Part shown: positions 45,524 through 55,106 of the stretch, piece after piece
How the letters are laid out: the number at the start of each line of letters is the position of its first letter
Position numbering within the stretch: the first letter of the stretch is position 1
Source: Streptomyces sp. B93
GTDB taxonomy: Bacteria; Actinomycetota; Actinomycetes; Streptomycetales; Streptomycetaceae
NCBI RefSeq assembly: GCF_018070565.1
Contig: NZ_JAGPXL010000038.1
Span: forward strand, 1 to 64,000
DNA: 64,000 nt
Reading direction: 5' to 3'
Program-made: the position numbers and the translations under genes
The notes under the pieces: generated by a model
What the model saw: the letters and a program-made list of their open reading frames with translations, nothing else
The model's database searches: none
What the model was told of the DNA's origin: nothing

Positions 45524-46183
45524 TGTCCTCTGGCTCCTGTCGCGCGCCGTTGCGTGACGTAGAAGGAAGTACGGTCTCTGCCCTTCCGACGCGACGCCGT
45601 GACGCGGGGTCTCCGGTCCGTACCGACGCTATGCCGCAAGGGGAGAAGAGCGGGGGAATATCGGCCATCCTCGGCCACTTCACCACGGGCGACGCCTTCG
45701 TGTACGACGCCACCGGGGCCCCACCCCGCCCGCGAAGACCAGCGACCGCCACCCGGTCACGGACACCGTCCGCACACTCCGGGCGCAGGGCAGAGGCACC
45801 GTCGCCCCCGCGAACTATCGCGCTGATCACGCCACCAAGGCTATCGCCCCCCACCTCCCCCTCGTCATGAGCCGTATGTGTACAAAACAAGCCCCGGAAC
45901 TTTGACGTTCTGCACAGAGAAAACCGACCTTTGGGGGCCCGGGGCAACTTGTTACGGGCCTCCGGCAGGCCCCCGCCACAGCGGCCACTCCCCGAGCCGC
46001 AGCGGCTGCGGGCGCCCGCCGGGCCGCGCGACCCACCCCCACAGCACCCCCACGCACCCGCACCCGCCCAGAACCGGAACCCACCCCACCCCGGCGCGTC
46101 CCCTTGGCAACCCCCCGCCCCCGAGGCACGTTGCCAGAGACGCACCCACACAAGGACCCCGCCCCACCCCCACGGGAGCCCTC
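45524..46183. other. 660-bp intergenic region upstream of NAD-GDH and DJ-1/PfpI genes
   Basis: No convincing gene is visible; open frames are Pro/Arg-rich. The part nearest 45860-45920 is less GC-rich, with TGTACAAAACAAG and a TTGACG at 45903-45908 (plus strand), so promoters for the divergent flanking genes may lie there. The right 250 bp is extremely C-rich on the plus strand. Confidence 0.45.
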
Positions 46184-46750
46184 ATGCCCACCAAGATCCT
46201 CATCCTCACCGGCGACGCAGCAGAATCCCTCGAAGTCCTCTACCCCTACCAACGCCTCCAGGAGGAGGGCTACGAGGTCCACCTCGCCGCCCCCACCCGC
46301 AAGAAACTCCAGTTCGTCGTCCACGACTTCGAACCCGGCTTCGACACCTACACCGAAAAGCCCGGCTACACCTGGCCCGCGGACCTCGCCTTCGCCGACG
46401 TGGACCCCGGCCAGTACGCCGCCGTAGTCATCCCCGGCGGCCGAGCCCCCGAGTACCTCCGCAACGACCCCGAACTCCGCAAGATCCTCAAGTCGTTCTT
46501 CGACGCCGACAAACCCGTGGCCCAGATCTGCCACGGCCCCCTCCTCACCGCCGCGATCGACGGCCTGCGCGGCCGCCGCGTCACCGCCTACCCGGCGCTG
46601 GAACTCGACATGCAGACGGCCGGCGCCACCTTCCAGGACACGGAAACCGTCGTGGACGGCACCCTCGTCTCGGCGAGGGCCTGGCCGGACCACCCCACCT
46701 GGATGCGAGAGTTCCTGACCGTCCTCAGGTCCAAGGCCCCGACGACCTGA
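46184..46750 (+). CDS. DJ-1/PfpI family protein
   Basis: A 188-residue protein of the class I glutamine-amidotransferase-like fold. The nucleophile elbow is AQICHGPLL with Cys116-His117, and the conserved acidic residue lies near the N-terminus (GDAAESLE). VVIPGGRAPEYLR is the DJ-1/PfpI strand. Members are glyoxalases, deglycases or proteases; the activity cannot be fixed from sequence. GGGAG precedes the ATG. It is a single gene ending at a convergent hairpin. Confidence 0.92.
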   Translation: MPTKILILTGDAAESLEVLYPYQRLQEEGYEVHLAAPTRKKLQFVVHDFEPGFDTYTEKPGYTWPADLAFADVDPGQYAAVVIPGGRAPEYLRNDPELRKILKSFFDADKPVAQICHGPLLTAAIDGLRGRRVTAYPALELDMQTAGATFQDTETVVDGTLVSARAWPDHPTWMREFLTVLRSKAPTT

Positions 46751-46784
46751 CGACCACTACCCCGGCGCCCCACGTCACCGCCCC

Positions 46785-46814
46785 GGCGCCCCACGTCCCC
46801 ACACGAGGGGCGCC
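46785..46814. terminator. Bidirectional hairpin between DJ-1/PfpI and HAD genes
   Basis: GGCGCCCC (46785-46792) pairs with GGGGCGCC (46807-46814). A second copy of the left arm at 46764-46771, inside a CCCCGGCGCCCCACGTC direct repeat, could pair alternatively. Confidence 0.6.
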
Positions 46815-46831
46815 CCACCTCACACCACGCC

Positions 46832-47512
46832 TCACGCCGCCGCCACTATCCGCTCCGCCTCCACCACGGCCTCCTCCAGCGTGTCCACGACGGGCACCCC
46901 TACCGCCTCCAGGCTGGCCCGGCCGTGCGACCCCCCGGTGTACAGCACGGCCCGCGCCCCCACGTGCGACGCCGCCACCGCATCGTCCGCCGCGTCCCCG
47001 ATCACCACGGTCCGCCCGGGCGACACCCCCTCCAGCGCCCCGAGATGCCGCACCATGTGCTCGGCCTTGCTGCCACCCGACGGCCCGGTCCGCCCGTCGA
47101 CCCGCACGAAGTGCGTCTCGATCCCGAACCCCCGGACCAGCGGCACCAGCTCCTCGTGCCCGTACATGCTCAGGATCGACTGACTGCGCCCCGCCGACCC
47201 CCACTCCGCCAGCAGCTCCACGGCGCCCTCGGTGAGCCCGCACCGCACCCGGTGCCGCGTGTAGTACCGGTGGAAGGTCGCGTCCATGACCTCCCACTCG
47301 GCGTCCGTCGGCAGCCGCCCCATCAACCGCTCGTAGAACTTGGGCACCGGCACGCAGTACAGCGCCCGGTACTGCTCCATCGTGATCGGCTTCAGCCCCA
47401 GCTCGGCGAAGGCCGCGTTCGTCGCCCCGATGATCGCGTCATTGTCGTGGAACAGCGTGCCGTTCCAGTCCCACACGATGTGCGCGCCATCCTTCTTCCC
47501 GTGCATCCCCAT
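46832..47512 (-). CDS. HAD-family hydrolase
   Basis: A 226-residue HAD phosphatase. Motif I is VWDWNGTLFHDN, where the usual second Asp is Asn; motif II is SILSMYG; motif III/IV is VIGDAADDAVAA. A helical cap (about 20-95) places it with phosphoglycolate-phosphatase-like enzymes. The substrate is unknown. I chose the ATG at 47512, 10 codons into the longest frame, because conserved sequence starts there; 47542 is possible. Confidence 0.88.
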   Translation of the reverse strand: MGMHGKKDGAHIVWDWNGTLFHDNDAIIGATNAAFAELGLKPITMEQYRALYCVPVPKFYERLMGRLPTDAEWEVMDATFHRYYTRHRVRCGLTEGAVELLAEWGSAGRSQSILSMYGHEELVPLVRGFGIETHFVRVDGRTGPSGGSKAEHMVRHLGALEGVSPGRTVVIGDAADDAVAASHVGARAVLYTGGSHGRASLEAVGVPVVDTLEEAVVEAERIVAAA

Positions 47513-47554
47513 GCCCAAAAACGTACCCGCCCCCACTGACAATCCAGAGACGGG

Positions 47555-48070
47555 TCACTCCACGGGACCGACCAGGTTCCCGATCTCCTGCGTGGCGTAC
47601 CACAACAGCTCGTGGTCCTCGGCCCCGTCCACCACGAACTGCGCGTCGTCGTCCCCACCGTCCGCCGCCTCGAGCGCCGCCGCGGCCGCGGCCACGTCCG
47701 CCTCCGCGTCGTCCGAGTCGACATGCACCGACGCCGCCTTCGCCAGCGCCACGCTCCCCGCGACCCGTACCTCCCCGAGCGCCTCGGGATCGAGCCCCCG
47801 GTCGGGATCGGACGTCGCGGCACCGTCGGAGACGTCCACGGCGACCACGACCCGCCGCCGCGGTGCCCCCGCGTCGGCCGCGAGCAGCCGCAGCGAGGCG
47901 AGCGCGGCCCGGCTCAGCGCGGCGTACTCCAGTTCCTCGATGTCCTCGGAGAGGTACCACTCCCGCAGCGCCGGCGTGACGGCGTAGGCGACGAACGGCC
48001 CGGCGCCCAGTTCACCCGTCCTGTACGCCTCGGCGAGACCGGGGAGGGTCAGGGGGACGTAGACGCGCAT
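47555..48070 (-). CDS. DUF6912-like actinobacterial protein
   Basis: A 171-residue cytoplasmic protein starting MRVYVPLTLPGLAEAYRTGELG, which I recognise as the DUF6912 type, restricted to actinobacteria and without assigned function. The C-terminal half is Ala/Asp-rich and ends in YATQEIGNLV. It stands 42 bp upstream of the HAD gene on the same strand, so the two may be co-transcribed. Confidence 0.8.
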   Translation of the reverse strand: MRVYVPLTLPGLAEAYRTGELGAGPFVAYAVTPALREWYLSEDIEELEYAALSRAALASLRLLAADAGAPRRRVVVAVDVSDGAATSDPDRGLDPEALGEVRVAGSVALAKAASVHVDSDDAEADVAAAAAALEAADGGDDDAQFVVDGAEDHELLWYATQEIGNLVGPVE

Positions 48071-48277
48071 GGCGGGCCGCTTTCCTGGTCGGGATCAGCT
48101 CGGAGGGCCTTCAGGATACGTGCGCGTGTCCTCTTTCGAGTCCATACCAGGCGCCCCGAAAGCGTCCACCCCGCTCCCGGAAAGTCACCCGGCACACCCC
48201 CACGACCTCCCACTTCCCCCGCACGACCACCCAGATAGGTGAACCTCGTCCCGGCCCGGACACGGCCGCGCACCGCC

Positions 48278-48344
48278 TTGCCGACGCACCCCATACCCCG
48301 TACAAGATCACCAGCAACAAGTTACTGCCCGGTATTCACCGGGC
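48278..48344 (+). promoter_or_regulatory. Promoter candidate and leader hairpin before Rv3235-like gene
   Basis: TTGCCG (48278-48283) and TACAAG (48301-48306) are 17 bases apart. Downstream, GCCCGGT-ATTC-ACCGGGC (48327-48344) forms a perfect seven-base-pair hairpin in the leader, ending 17 bases before the start codon. Confidence 0.4.
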
Positions 48345-48361
48345 CGTCGAAACGGGGACCC

Positions 48362-48985
48362 ATGTACAAGATCACAACCAGGACCACGGCCTCTCCCCCA
48401 CGCCCCGCGACCACCCCACGACCCCACCCCCCCGGCACCACCCCCCCCCCCCCCGCCAACCCCACCACAAGCCACCACCCCCCCCGCACCACCACCACCA
48501 CCCCCACCGCGACCCGTCCACCAGGCCGCCGCGACCCCCGCCGCCCCTCCGGCCCCTCACGCACCGCCCCGACCGACGGCCGCCCGCCCACACCCCCACG
48601 CCGCACCACCCAGCGCCGCTCCGCACCACGGCGCCCCCGCCCCACCGATGTCTTCGCCGACCGCCTGCTGGCCGTGCTCAGCGGCAGGCGCCCCGTCCAC
48701 TGGATGCTCGGCCAGACCGCGGGCCGCGCCTACGACGAACTCGCCCACCTCGCCGAACACGGCCCCCTGCGCCCCCACCAGGGCACCCGCACCATCCACC
48801 CGGTGATCCGCGACATCGGCTACTTCGAACCCCGCCCCGGCGCCTTGGAGGCCTTCGCCCGCATCCTCACCGGCAGCCGTCTGCGCGCCATGGCCTTCCG
48901 CCTGGAACTGGGCGACGACCTGCGCTGGCGCTGCACGGCCGTAGAACTGGACGGCCCCCGCCCACCCCGGCGGGACGACACCTGA
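48362..48985 (+). CDS. Rv3235-like protein
   Basis: A 207-residue protein. The first half (to about 100) is an extreme Pro/Thr/Arg-rich disordered region that includes a run of 14 C at 48441-48454. The second half is a compact domain, ADRLLAVLSGRRPVHWMLGQ to RWRCTAVEL, which matches the Rv3235 family found next to secA in actinobacteria. Function is unknown. It is convergent with secA, with a terminator between. A slip in the C tract would destroy the conserved domain. Confidence 0.8.
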   Translation: MYKITTRTTASPPRPATTPRPHPPGTTPPPPANPTTSHHPPRTTTTTPTATRPPGRRDPRRPSGPSRTAPTDGRPPTPPRRTTQRRSAPRRPRPTDVFADRLLAVLSGRRPVHWMLGQTAGRAYDELAHLAEHGPLRPHQGTRTIHPVIRDIGYFEPRPGALEAFARILTGSRLRAMAFRLELGDDLRWRCTAVELDGPRPPRRDDT

Positions 48986-49011
48986 GCCACCCACGGACGG
49001 CACACAGAACC

Positions 49012-49046
49012 GTGGGGCCGGGCACCCTCAGGATGCCCGGCCCCAC
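49012..49046. terminator. Bidirectional terminator of secA and Rv3235-like gene
   Basis: Thirteen-base perfect arms, GTGGGGCCGGGCA at 49012-49024 and its complement at 49034-49046, surround a nine-base loop between convergent genes. Confidence 0.9.
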
Positions 49047-49092
49047 CGGCTCAACGCTCGGCGCTCACCACTCAGCGCTCACCGTTCGACGT

Positions 49093-51906
49093 TCACTTCT
49101 TCCGGCGACGCCCGCCCCGGGACTGCTTACGCCGCTCCGCGCGCGTGAGACCGTCGGCCGAGGAGCGGACCGGCTCCTCGTCGCTGGGCAGATCGCCCTC
49201 GACGACACCGCCCTCACCGTCCACGGTCGGCGCGGAGAAGTGCAGCCGCTCCCGCCGCTGCGGAGCCTCCAGGCCCTTGGCACGGATCTCCGGACGCCCG
49301 CCCGCCTGCGCGGGCACCGCGTCCTGCTTCTCCAGCGACGGCGCGGCGTCCTCGACGGGGACCTCCTCGACCTGCTGCTCGACCTGGACCTCCAGGTTGA
49401 ACAGATAGCCGACGGACTCCTCCTTGATGCCCTCCATCATCGCGGTGAACATGTCGAAGCCCTCGCGCTGGTACTCCACCAGCGGGTCCTTCTGCGCCAT
49501 CGCGCGCAGACCGATGCCCTCCTGGAGGTAGTCCATCTCGTAGAGGTGCTCGCGCCACTTGCGGTCCAGGACCGACAGCACGACCCGGCGCTCCAGCTCA
49601 CGCATGATCTCGGAGCCGAGCTGCGCCTCACGGGCCTCGTACTGCTCGCGGATGTCGTCCTTGATGGACTCCGCGATGTACTCGGCGGTGAGACCCGCCC
49701 GGTCCCCGGCCGCCTCCTCCAGCTCCTCGATGGTGATCTTCACCGGGTAGAGCTGCTTGAACGCCCCCCACAGCCGGTCGAGGTCCCACTCCTCCGCGAA
49801 GCCCTCCGCGGTTTCCGCGGCGACATAGGCGTCGATCGTGTCGTCCATGAAGTGCTGCACCTGCTCGTGCAGGTCCTCGCCCTCCAGGACGCGGCGCCGC
49901 TCGCCGTAGATGACCTCACGCTGACGGTTGAGGACCTCGTCGTACTTCAGGACGTTCTTACGGGTCTCGAAGTTCTGCTGCTCGACCTGCGACTGGGCGG
50001 ACGCGATCGCGCGGGTAACCATCTTGTTCTCGATCGGCACGTCGTCGGGGACGTTCGCCATCGACATCACGCGCTCGACCATCTGCGCCTTGAACAGACG
50101 CATCAGGTCGTCGCCGAGCGAGAGGTAGAAGCGGGACTCGCCCGGGTCGCCCTGACGGCCGGAACGACCGCGCAGCTGGTTGTCGATACGACGCGACTCG
50201 TGCCGCTCGGTGCCGAGCACATAGAGGCCGCCGAGCGCCTCGACCTCGTCCTTCTCGGCCTTCACCGCCAGCTCGGCGCGCTCCAGGGCGGCGGGCAGGG
50301 CGGCCGCCCACTCCTCGATGTGCTCCTCGGGGTCGAGACCGCGCTGACGCAGCTCCGCCTCGGCCAGGTCCTCGGGGTTGCCGCCGAGCTTGATGTCCGT
50401 ACCACGGCCGGCCATGTTCGTGGCGACCGTGACAGCGCCCTTGCGTCCGGCCTGGGCGACGATGGTCGCCTCCCGGTCGTGCTGCTTGGCGTTGAGCACC
50501 TCGTGCTGGATGCCGCGCTTGCTGAGCTGCTGCGAGAGGTACTCGGACTTCTCGACCGAGGTGGTGCCGACGAGGATCGGCTGCCCCTTCTCGTGCTTCT
50601 CGGCGATGTCGTCGACGACCGCGTCGAACTTGGCGACCTCGGTGCGGTAGATCAGGTCCGACTGGTCCTTGCGGACCATCGGCCGGTTGGTCGGGATGGG
50701 GACCACACCGAGCTTGTAGATCTGGTGGAACTCGGCCGCCTCGGTCATCGCCGTACCGGTCATGCCGGAGAGCTTGTTGTAGAGGCGGAAGAAGTTCTGG
50801 AGGGTGATCGTGGCGAGCGTCTGGTTCTCGTCCTTGATCGGCACACCTTCCTTGGCCTCGATGGCCTGGTGCATGCCCTCGTTGTAACGGCGACCGGCGA
50901 GGATACGGCCGGTGTGCTCGTCGACGATCATGACCTCGTCGTCGATGACGACGTAGTCCTTGTCCTTCTTGAAGAGTTCCTTCGCCTTGATGGCGTTGTT
51001 CAGGTAGCCCACGAGCGGGGTGTTCACCGACTCGTACAGGTTGTCGATGCCCAGCCAGTCCTCGACCTTGCTGACACCGGACTCGTGGATGGCGACCGTG
51101 CGCTTCTTCTCGTCGACGTCGTAGTCGCCGGTCTCCTCGATGCCCTTGAGGGGCTGCCCGGCCTCACCGCGCTTGAGTCGCCTGACCAGCTTGGCGAAGT
51201 CGCCGTACCACTTCGTGGCCTGGTCGGCGGGACCCGAGATGATCAGCGGCGTACGGGCCTCGTCGACGAGGATGGAGTCGACCTCGTCGACGATGGCGAA
51301 GTTGTGGCCGCGCTGGACGAGTTCGTCCTTCGACCAGGCCATGTTGTCGCGGAGGTAGTCGAAGCCGAACTCGTTGTTCGTGCCGTAGGTGATGTCGCAG
51401 CCGTACTGCTCACGGCGCTGGGCCGGAGTCATGTTGGCGAGGATGCAGCCGACCTCGAGACCGAGGAACTTGTGGACGCGGCCCATCATCTCGGAGTCGC
51501 GCTCGGCCAGGTAGTCGTTGACCGTGACGATGTGGACGCCCTCTCCGGAGAGAGCGTTCAGATACGCGGGCAGGGTGCCGACCAGGGTCTTGCCCTCACC
51601 GGTCTTCATCTCCGCCACATAACCCATGTGCAGCGCCGCGCCGCCCATCAGCTGCACGTCGTAGTGCCGCTGGCCGAGGACGCGCTTGGCGGCCTCCCGC
51701 ACCGTGGCGAACGCCTCCGGCAGCAGGTCGTCGAGGCTCTCGCCGTCGGCGTACCGCTGCTTGTACTCGTCCGTGAGGGCCCGCAGCTCGGCGTCGGAGA
51801 GGTCGACGAAGTCCTCTTCGATGGAGTTGACCTGGTCCGCGATGCGGTGCAGCTTGCGCAGGATCTTGCCTTCGCCTGCACGCATGATTCTCGAGAGGAC
51901 GGACAC
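49093..51906 (-). CDS. secA: Preprotein translocase ATPase SecA
   Basis: A 937-residue SecA. Walker A is MKTGEGKTL, the DEAD-type motif is [18 protein letters not shown], and [16 protein letters not shown] and [13 protein letters not shown] mark the second nucleotide-binding domain. It drives post-translational export through SecYEG. The C-terminus ends basic ([12 protein letters not shown]) and lacks the CxCx8CH zinc motif of E. coli SecA, as is common in actinobacteria. The GTG at 51906 has AGGAG ten bases upstream and starts with SVLSRIM; longer frames have no homologous sequence. Confidence 0.97.
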   Translation of the reverse strand: MSVLSRIMRAGEGKILRKLHRIADQVNSIEEDFVDLSDAELRALTDEYKQRYADGESLDDLLPEAFATVREAAKRVLGQRHYDVQLMGGAALHMGYVAEMKTGEGKTLVGTLPAYLNALSGEGVHIVTVNDYLAERDSEMMGRVHKFLGLEVGCILANMTPAQRREQYGCDITYGTNNEFGFDYLRDNMAWSKDELVQRGHNFAIVDEVDSILVDEARTPLIISGPADQATKWYGDFAKLVRRLKRGEAGQPLKGIEETGDYDVDEKKRTVAIHESGVSKVEDWLGIDNLYESVNTPLVGYLNNAIKAKELFKKDKDYVVIDDEVMIVDEHTGRILAGRRYNEGMHQAIEAKEGVPIKDENQTLATITLQNFFRLYNKLSGMTGTAMTEAAEFHQIYKLGVVPIPTNRPMVRKDQSDLIYRTEVAKFDAVVDDIAEKHEKGQPILVGTTSVEKSEYLSQQLSKRGIQHEVLNAKQHDREATIVAQAGRKGAVTVATNMAGRGTDIKLGGNPEDLAEAELRQRGLDPEEHIEEWAAALPAALERAELAVKAEKDEVEALGGLYVLGTERHESRRIDNQLRGRSGRQGDPGESRFYLSLGDDLMRLFKAQMVERVMSMANVPDDVPIENKMVTRAIASAQSQVEQQNFETRKNVLKYDEVLNRQREVIYGERRRVLEGEDLHEQVQHFMDDTIDAYVAAETAEGFAEEWDLDRLWGAFKQLYPVKITIEELEEAAGDRAGLTAEYIAESIKDDIREQYEAREAQLGSEIMRELERRVVLSVLDRKWREHLYEMDYLQEGIGLRAMAQKDPLVEYQREGFDMFTAMMEGIKEESVGYLFNLEVQVEQQVEEVPVEDAAPSLEKQDAVPAQAGGRPEIRAKGLEAPQRRERLHFSAPTVDGEGGVVEGDLPSDEEPVRSSADGLTRAERRKQSRGGRRRKK

Positions 51907-52174
51907 GGGGGTTGGTCTCCTTGCCGGTCGGGCCTGGGACGGTCGGTTTCCGTTTTGACTTACTGAGCAACGGCCATCGTATGCGAGGACCCGGCCGCGC
52001 CGGGAGGGCTGCCGCGACGACCGTGACAACGCGATGCGCTGTTTCAAAGGGGACAACGTCCGGGCGTCCCCGATGGTGCCGCGCCGCACCCCCGATTTCC
52101 GCGAAAAGTAATCACACGATCACGCACCGCCCCGCACATGGCGTCCCGGCGCGACCCCGACCACAATCGGCGCG

Positions 52175-52747
52175 ATGGAACCCGTCAGGCTCACCACCCC
52201 ACGCCTCCTCCTCCGCACGGTGGACTCCGACGACACCGACGCCGTGTACACCGCCGCCCAGGACCCGGACATCCAGCGCTGGACGACCATCCCCTCCCCC
52301 TACCTCCGCGAGCACGCCGAGAGCTTCACGGAACAGTTCGTCCCCGAGGGCTGGGCCAACGCCTCCATGTTCACCTTCGGCGTCTTCCTCCCCCACGGAG
52401 CCCTGACGGGCATGCTCAGCCTCACCATGCGCTCCCTCGGCGTCGCCGAGATCGGCTTCTGGGCCGCCAAGGAACACCGCGGCCACGGCTACACCACCGA
52501 GGCCACCCTCGCCGCCTCCCACTGGGCCTTCACCCAGCTCGCCGTCGACCGCGTCGAATGGCGCGCCGAGGTGGGCAACCACGCCTCCCGCGCGGTCGCC
52601 GAACAGGCGGGCTTCACCCTGGAAGGCACCCTCCGCTCCGCCATCAACAACAAGGGCGTACGCCGCGACTGCTGGCTGGCCTCCCTACTCCCCTCAGACC
52701 TCAACCTCCCCTCAACGTCCCCCTACCTCCCCCACCCCACCCCATAA
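52175..52747 (+). CDS. GNAT-family N-acetyltransferase (RimJ/RimL type)
   Basis: A 190-residue acetyltransferase starting LTTPRLLLRTVDSDDTDAVY, typical of RimJ/RimL-like enzymes that acetylate protein N-termini or small amines. The acetyl-CoA loop reads KEHRGHGYTTEA, and NHASRAVAEQAGFTLEGTLR forms the C-terminal strand region. It is a single gene between the secA promoter region and a non-coding gap; the last 20 residues (from about 170) are Pro/Ser-rich. Confidence 0.9.
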   Translation: MEPVRLTTPRLLLRTVDSDDTDAVYTAAQDPDIQRWTTIPSPYLREHAESFTEQFVPEGWANASMFTFGVFLPHGALTGMLSLTMRSLGVAEIGFWAAKEHRGHGYTTEATLAASHWAFTQLAVDRVEWRAEVGNHASRAVAEQAGFTLEGTLRSAINNKGVRRDCWLASLLPSDLNLPSTSPYLPHPTP

Positions 52748-52965
52748 CGGCACCCACCTCGCCCACATCCGCGGACAGTCGTGCCGCTGGGGCGCTGGGG
52801 CCCCCTGCTCGGCGCTGGGGGTCCCCCTGCTCGAAGAGCTTGGGGGAGGCACCCTGCCCCGCCGGGCCGCGCAACCCACTCCACAGCAACCCAACCCCCC
52901 GGTCGCCCGCCCGCAAACCCCCAGCTCACCCCCCACTGTCAGTCCCGCCCTCTATCGTGCGACCC

Positions 52966-54138
52966 ATGACCACCCCGCGCCCGGCCACATCCCTCACCGC
53001 ATCCGAGGCCCGCCGAATCGCCCTCAAGGCCCAGGGCTTCCTGGGCACCCCCAACCGCCGAGCCGGCGTCCGCGGCACCCTCCGCCACCTGGGCGCGGTC
53101 CAGCTGGACACCATCTCCGTCCTGGCCCGCTCCCACGAACTCGTCCCCTACGCCCGCCTCGGCCCCGTAGGCCGCACAACCGTCGAGCACGCCTACTGGC
53201 GCGACACCCACGCCTTCGAGTACTGGTCCCACGCCGCCTGCATCCTCCCCATCGAGGAATGGCCCCACTTCGCCTTCCGCCGCCGCGCCTACCGCAACCG
53301 CCCGCACTGGAACCACGAACTCCCCGACGGCGCCTACGACCAGGTCATCAAACAGCTCCGCGCGGAAGGCCCCCTCACCGCGACGGAACTCGGCGGCGCC
53401 AAACGCACCAGCGACTGGTGGGACTGGTCCGGCTCCAAGGTCGCCGTGGAACGCGCGCTGATGTACGGCGAGGTCGTCTGCGTGGAACGCCGAGGCTGGA
53501 AGCGCGTCTACGACCTCGCCGAACGCGCCGTCCCCAGCGCCCTGCTCCATGACGACCTGGACGACACGGAGTGCCTGCGCCGCCTGGTCCGCCTGGCGGG
53601 CGAGTCCCTCGGCGTCGGCACCCGCGCCGACATCGCCGACTACCACCGCCTCAAGGCGGAGCAGGTCGACGCGGTGATCGCGGACTCGGGCCTGGTCCCG
53701 GTCACGGTCGAGGGCTGGGGCAAGCCCGCCTGGGCGGACCCGGCGGCCCTGGAGGCCCCACCGCGCGGCCGCCACCGTACGACCCTGCTGTCCCCGTTCG
53801 ACTCCCTGATCTGGGAACGCGCCCGCACCGAACGCATCTTCGGCTTCACGCACCGCCTGGAGGCCTACGTCCCCAAGCCCAAGCGCATACACGGCTACTT
53901 CGCGATGCCCGTCCTCGCGGGCGGCCACCTGGTGGGCCGCGTAGACCCGGCCCGCGAGGGCCGCACCCTGGTGGCCAAGCAGGTCACCCTGGACGGCGCG
54001 AAGGCGGCTCCGGCGGTCGCCCAGGCGCTGGTCGAGGCGGCCACATGGGTCGACTGCACCGACGTACGCGTGGAGCGGGTGACCACCCCGGAGCTACGCG
54101 AACCCCTGCTCCGCGAACTGACCCGAGCCCTGGCCTGA
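52966..54138 (+). CDS. Winged-helix DNA glycosylase-like protein, YcaQ family
   Basis: A 390-residue protein of the HTH_42 fold. The active-site strand AVQLDTISVLARSHEL gives Gln46-Leu47-Asp48, the Q-x-D form of YcaQ-like enzymes, in contrast to the Q-x-Q form of AlkZ. YcaQ of E. coli unhooks interstrand DNA crosslinks, so a repair role for alkylated or crosslinked DNA is likely. Later motifs include FEYWSHAACILP and LLSPFDSLIWERARTERIFGF. It is monocistronic and ends 13 bp from the convergent response regulator gene. Confidence 0.88.
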   Translation: MTTPRPATSLTASEARRIALKAQGFLGTPNRRAGVRGTLRHLGAVQLDTISVLARSHELVPYARLGPVGRTTVEHAYWRDTHAFEYWSHAACILPIEEWPHFAFRRRAYRNRPHWNHELPDGAYDQVIKQLRAEGPLTATELGGAKRTSDWWDWSGSKVAVERALMYGEVVCVERRGWKRVYDLAERAVPSALLHDDLDDTECLRRLVRLAGESLGVGTRADIADYHRLKAEQVDAVIADSGLVPVTVEGWGKPAWADPAALEAPPRGRHRTTLLSPFDSLIWERARTERIFGFTHRLEAYVPKPKRIHGYFAMPVLAGGHLVGRVDPAREGRTLVAKQVTLDGAKAAPAVAQALVEAATWVDCTDVRVERVTTPELREPLLRELTRALA

Positions 54139-54151
54139 CCGGGGCCCGGAC

Positions 54152-54898
54152 TCACCGGATCTCGAGGATCTTCTCCCGCATCGCGTACACCACGGCCTCC
54201 ATCCTGGAGTGCAGCTGAAGCTTCTCCAGGATGTTCCGGACGTGGTTCTTCACGGTGTTCTCGGAAATGAACAGCTCCTTGGCGATATCCCGGTTGTTCA
54301 TCCCCGTGGCGACCAGCTTCAGCACCTCCAGCTCACGGTCCGTGAGCCGCGGCGCCGGCACGAGCCTGCGCTCGTCGGTCCGCTGGATCATCGACTTGAA
54401 CTCGGTGAGCAGTTTCGACGCCATGGACGGGCTGATCTGCGACTGCCCGTCGGCCACCGCGCGAATGGCCGTGGCCACCTCGTCCGTGGAGATCTCCTTC
54501 AGGAGATAACCGGTGGCGCCCGCCTTGATCGCGTCGTACAGGTCGGCTTCCTCATCGCTGATCGTCAGCATGATGATCTTGGCGCTGGGCGCGACCTCCT
54601 TGATGGAGGTGCACGCCTCGATCCCGCCCCGCTTGGGCATCCGCACGTCCATCAGCACGATGTCGGGAAGCAGGTCCGCGGCCTTCTCCACCGCCTCGGC
54701 GCCGTCCCCCGCCTCGCCGACGACCTGGATGTCCTCCTCGGCCGCCAGCACGATCTCCAGCCCGCGACGGAAGAGCGCGTGGTCGTCCACGACCAGGACA
54801 CGGATGGGCTCCGTGCGTGAAGAGCCCGCGTCCGGGCCCATGCCCGCGGCGCCGTCGTCGGCGTCCCCGTCATGCATCGGTCCGAAGGTGTCCGCCAT
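54152..54898 (-). CDS. LuxR/NarL-type response regulator
   Basis: A 248-residue regulator. An acidic N-terminal extension of about 30 residues precedes the receiver domain (VLVVDDHALFRRGLE, phosphoacceptor Asp in DIVLMDVRMP, Lys in YLLKE). The C-terminal LuxR helix-turn-helix is LTDRELEVLKLVATGMNNRDIAKELFISENTVKNHV. No sensor kinase gene lies nearby, so it is an orphan. GGGGGAGGAACG precedes the ATG at 54898. A long hairpin separates it from hpf upstream. Confidence 0.94.
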   Translation of the reverse strand: MADTFGPMHDGDADDGAAGMGPDAGSSRTEPIRVLVVDDHALFRRGLEIVLAAEEDIQVVGEAGDGAEAVEKAADLLPDIVLMDVRMPKRGGIEACTSIKEVAPSAKIIMLTISDEEADLYDAIKAGATGYLLKEISTDEVATAIRAVADGQSQISPSMASKLLTEFKSMIQRTDERRLVPAPRLTDRELEVLKLVATGMNNRDIAKELFISENTVKNHVRNILEKLQLHSRMEAVVYAMREKILEIR

Positions 54899-55043
54899 CG
54901 TTCCTCCCCCTGAAGGCTGTGGCCTGCGGTCCTGTGCCATCGCCAACCCAAGGCAACGGCCCACCGGTTGGGCCGTTGCCGCCATGATTTCATGCCCGGA
55001 CGACATCGCGGTCACCACGCCGTGGGCGAACTGGTCGCACACT

Positions 55044-55083
55044 GGTGCCCCTGGGGGGCGTACACGTACGCTCCAGGGGCACC
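55044..55083 (-). terminator. Terminator after hpf
   Basis: GGTGCCCCTGG (55044-55054) pairs with CCAGGGGCACC (55073-55083). Inner arms GCGTAC/GTACGC (55058-55063, 55066-55071) extend the stem past a small bulge. It lies 23 bp after the hpf stop. Confidence 0.8.
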
Positions 55084-55106
55084 GGATCGGCTGTCACCCG
55101 GCGTGG

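Noticed and set aside
46761-46800. CRISPR-like short direct repeats CCCCGGCGCCCCACGTC
   Set aside because: Only two adjacent copies without spacers, and no cas genes anywhere in the window.
45931-47235. Plus-strand Pro/His/Arg-rich frame of 434 codons across the DJ-1/PfpI gene
   Set aside because: Out-of-frame reading of the DJ-1/PfpI gene and its neighbours, with no start signal or domain.
49012-51966. Open frame of 984 codons on the plus strand opposite secA
   Set aside because: Antisense shadow of secA; Leu/Val/Asp-rich sequence with no domain and no ribosome site.
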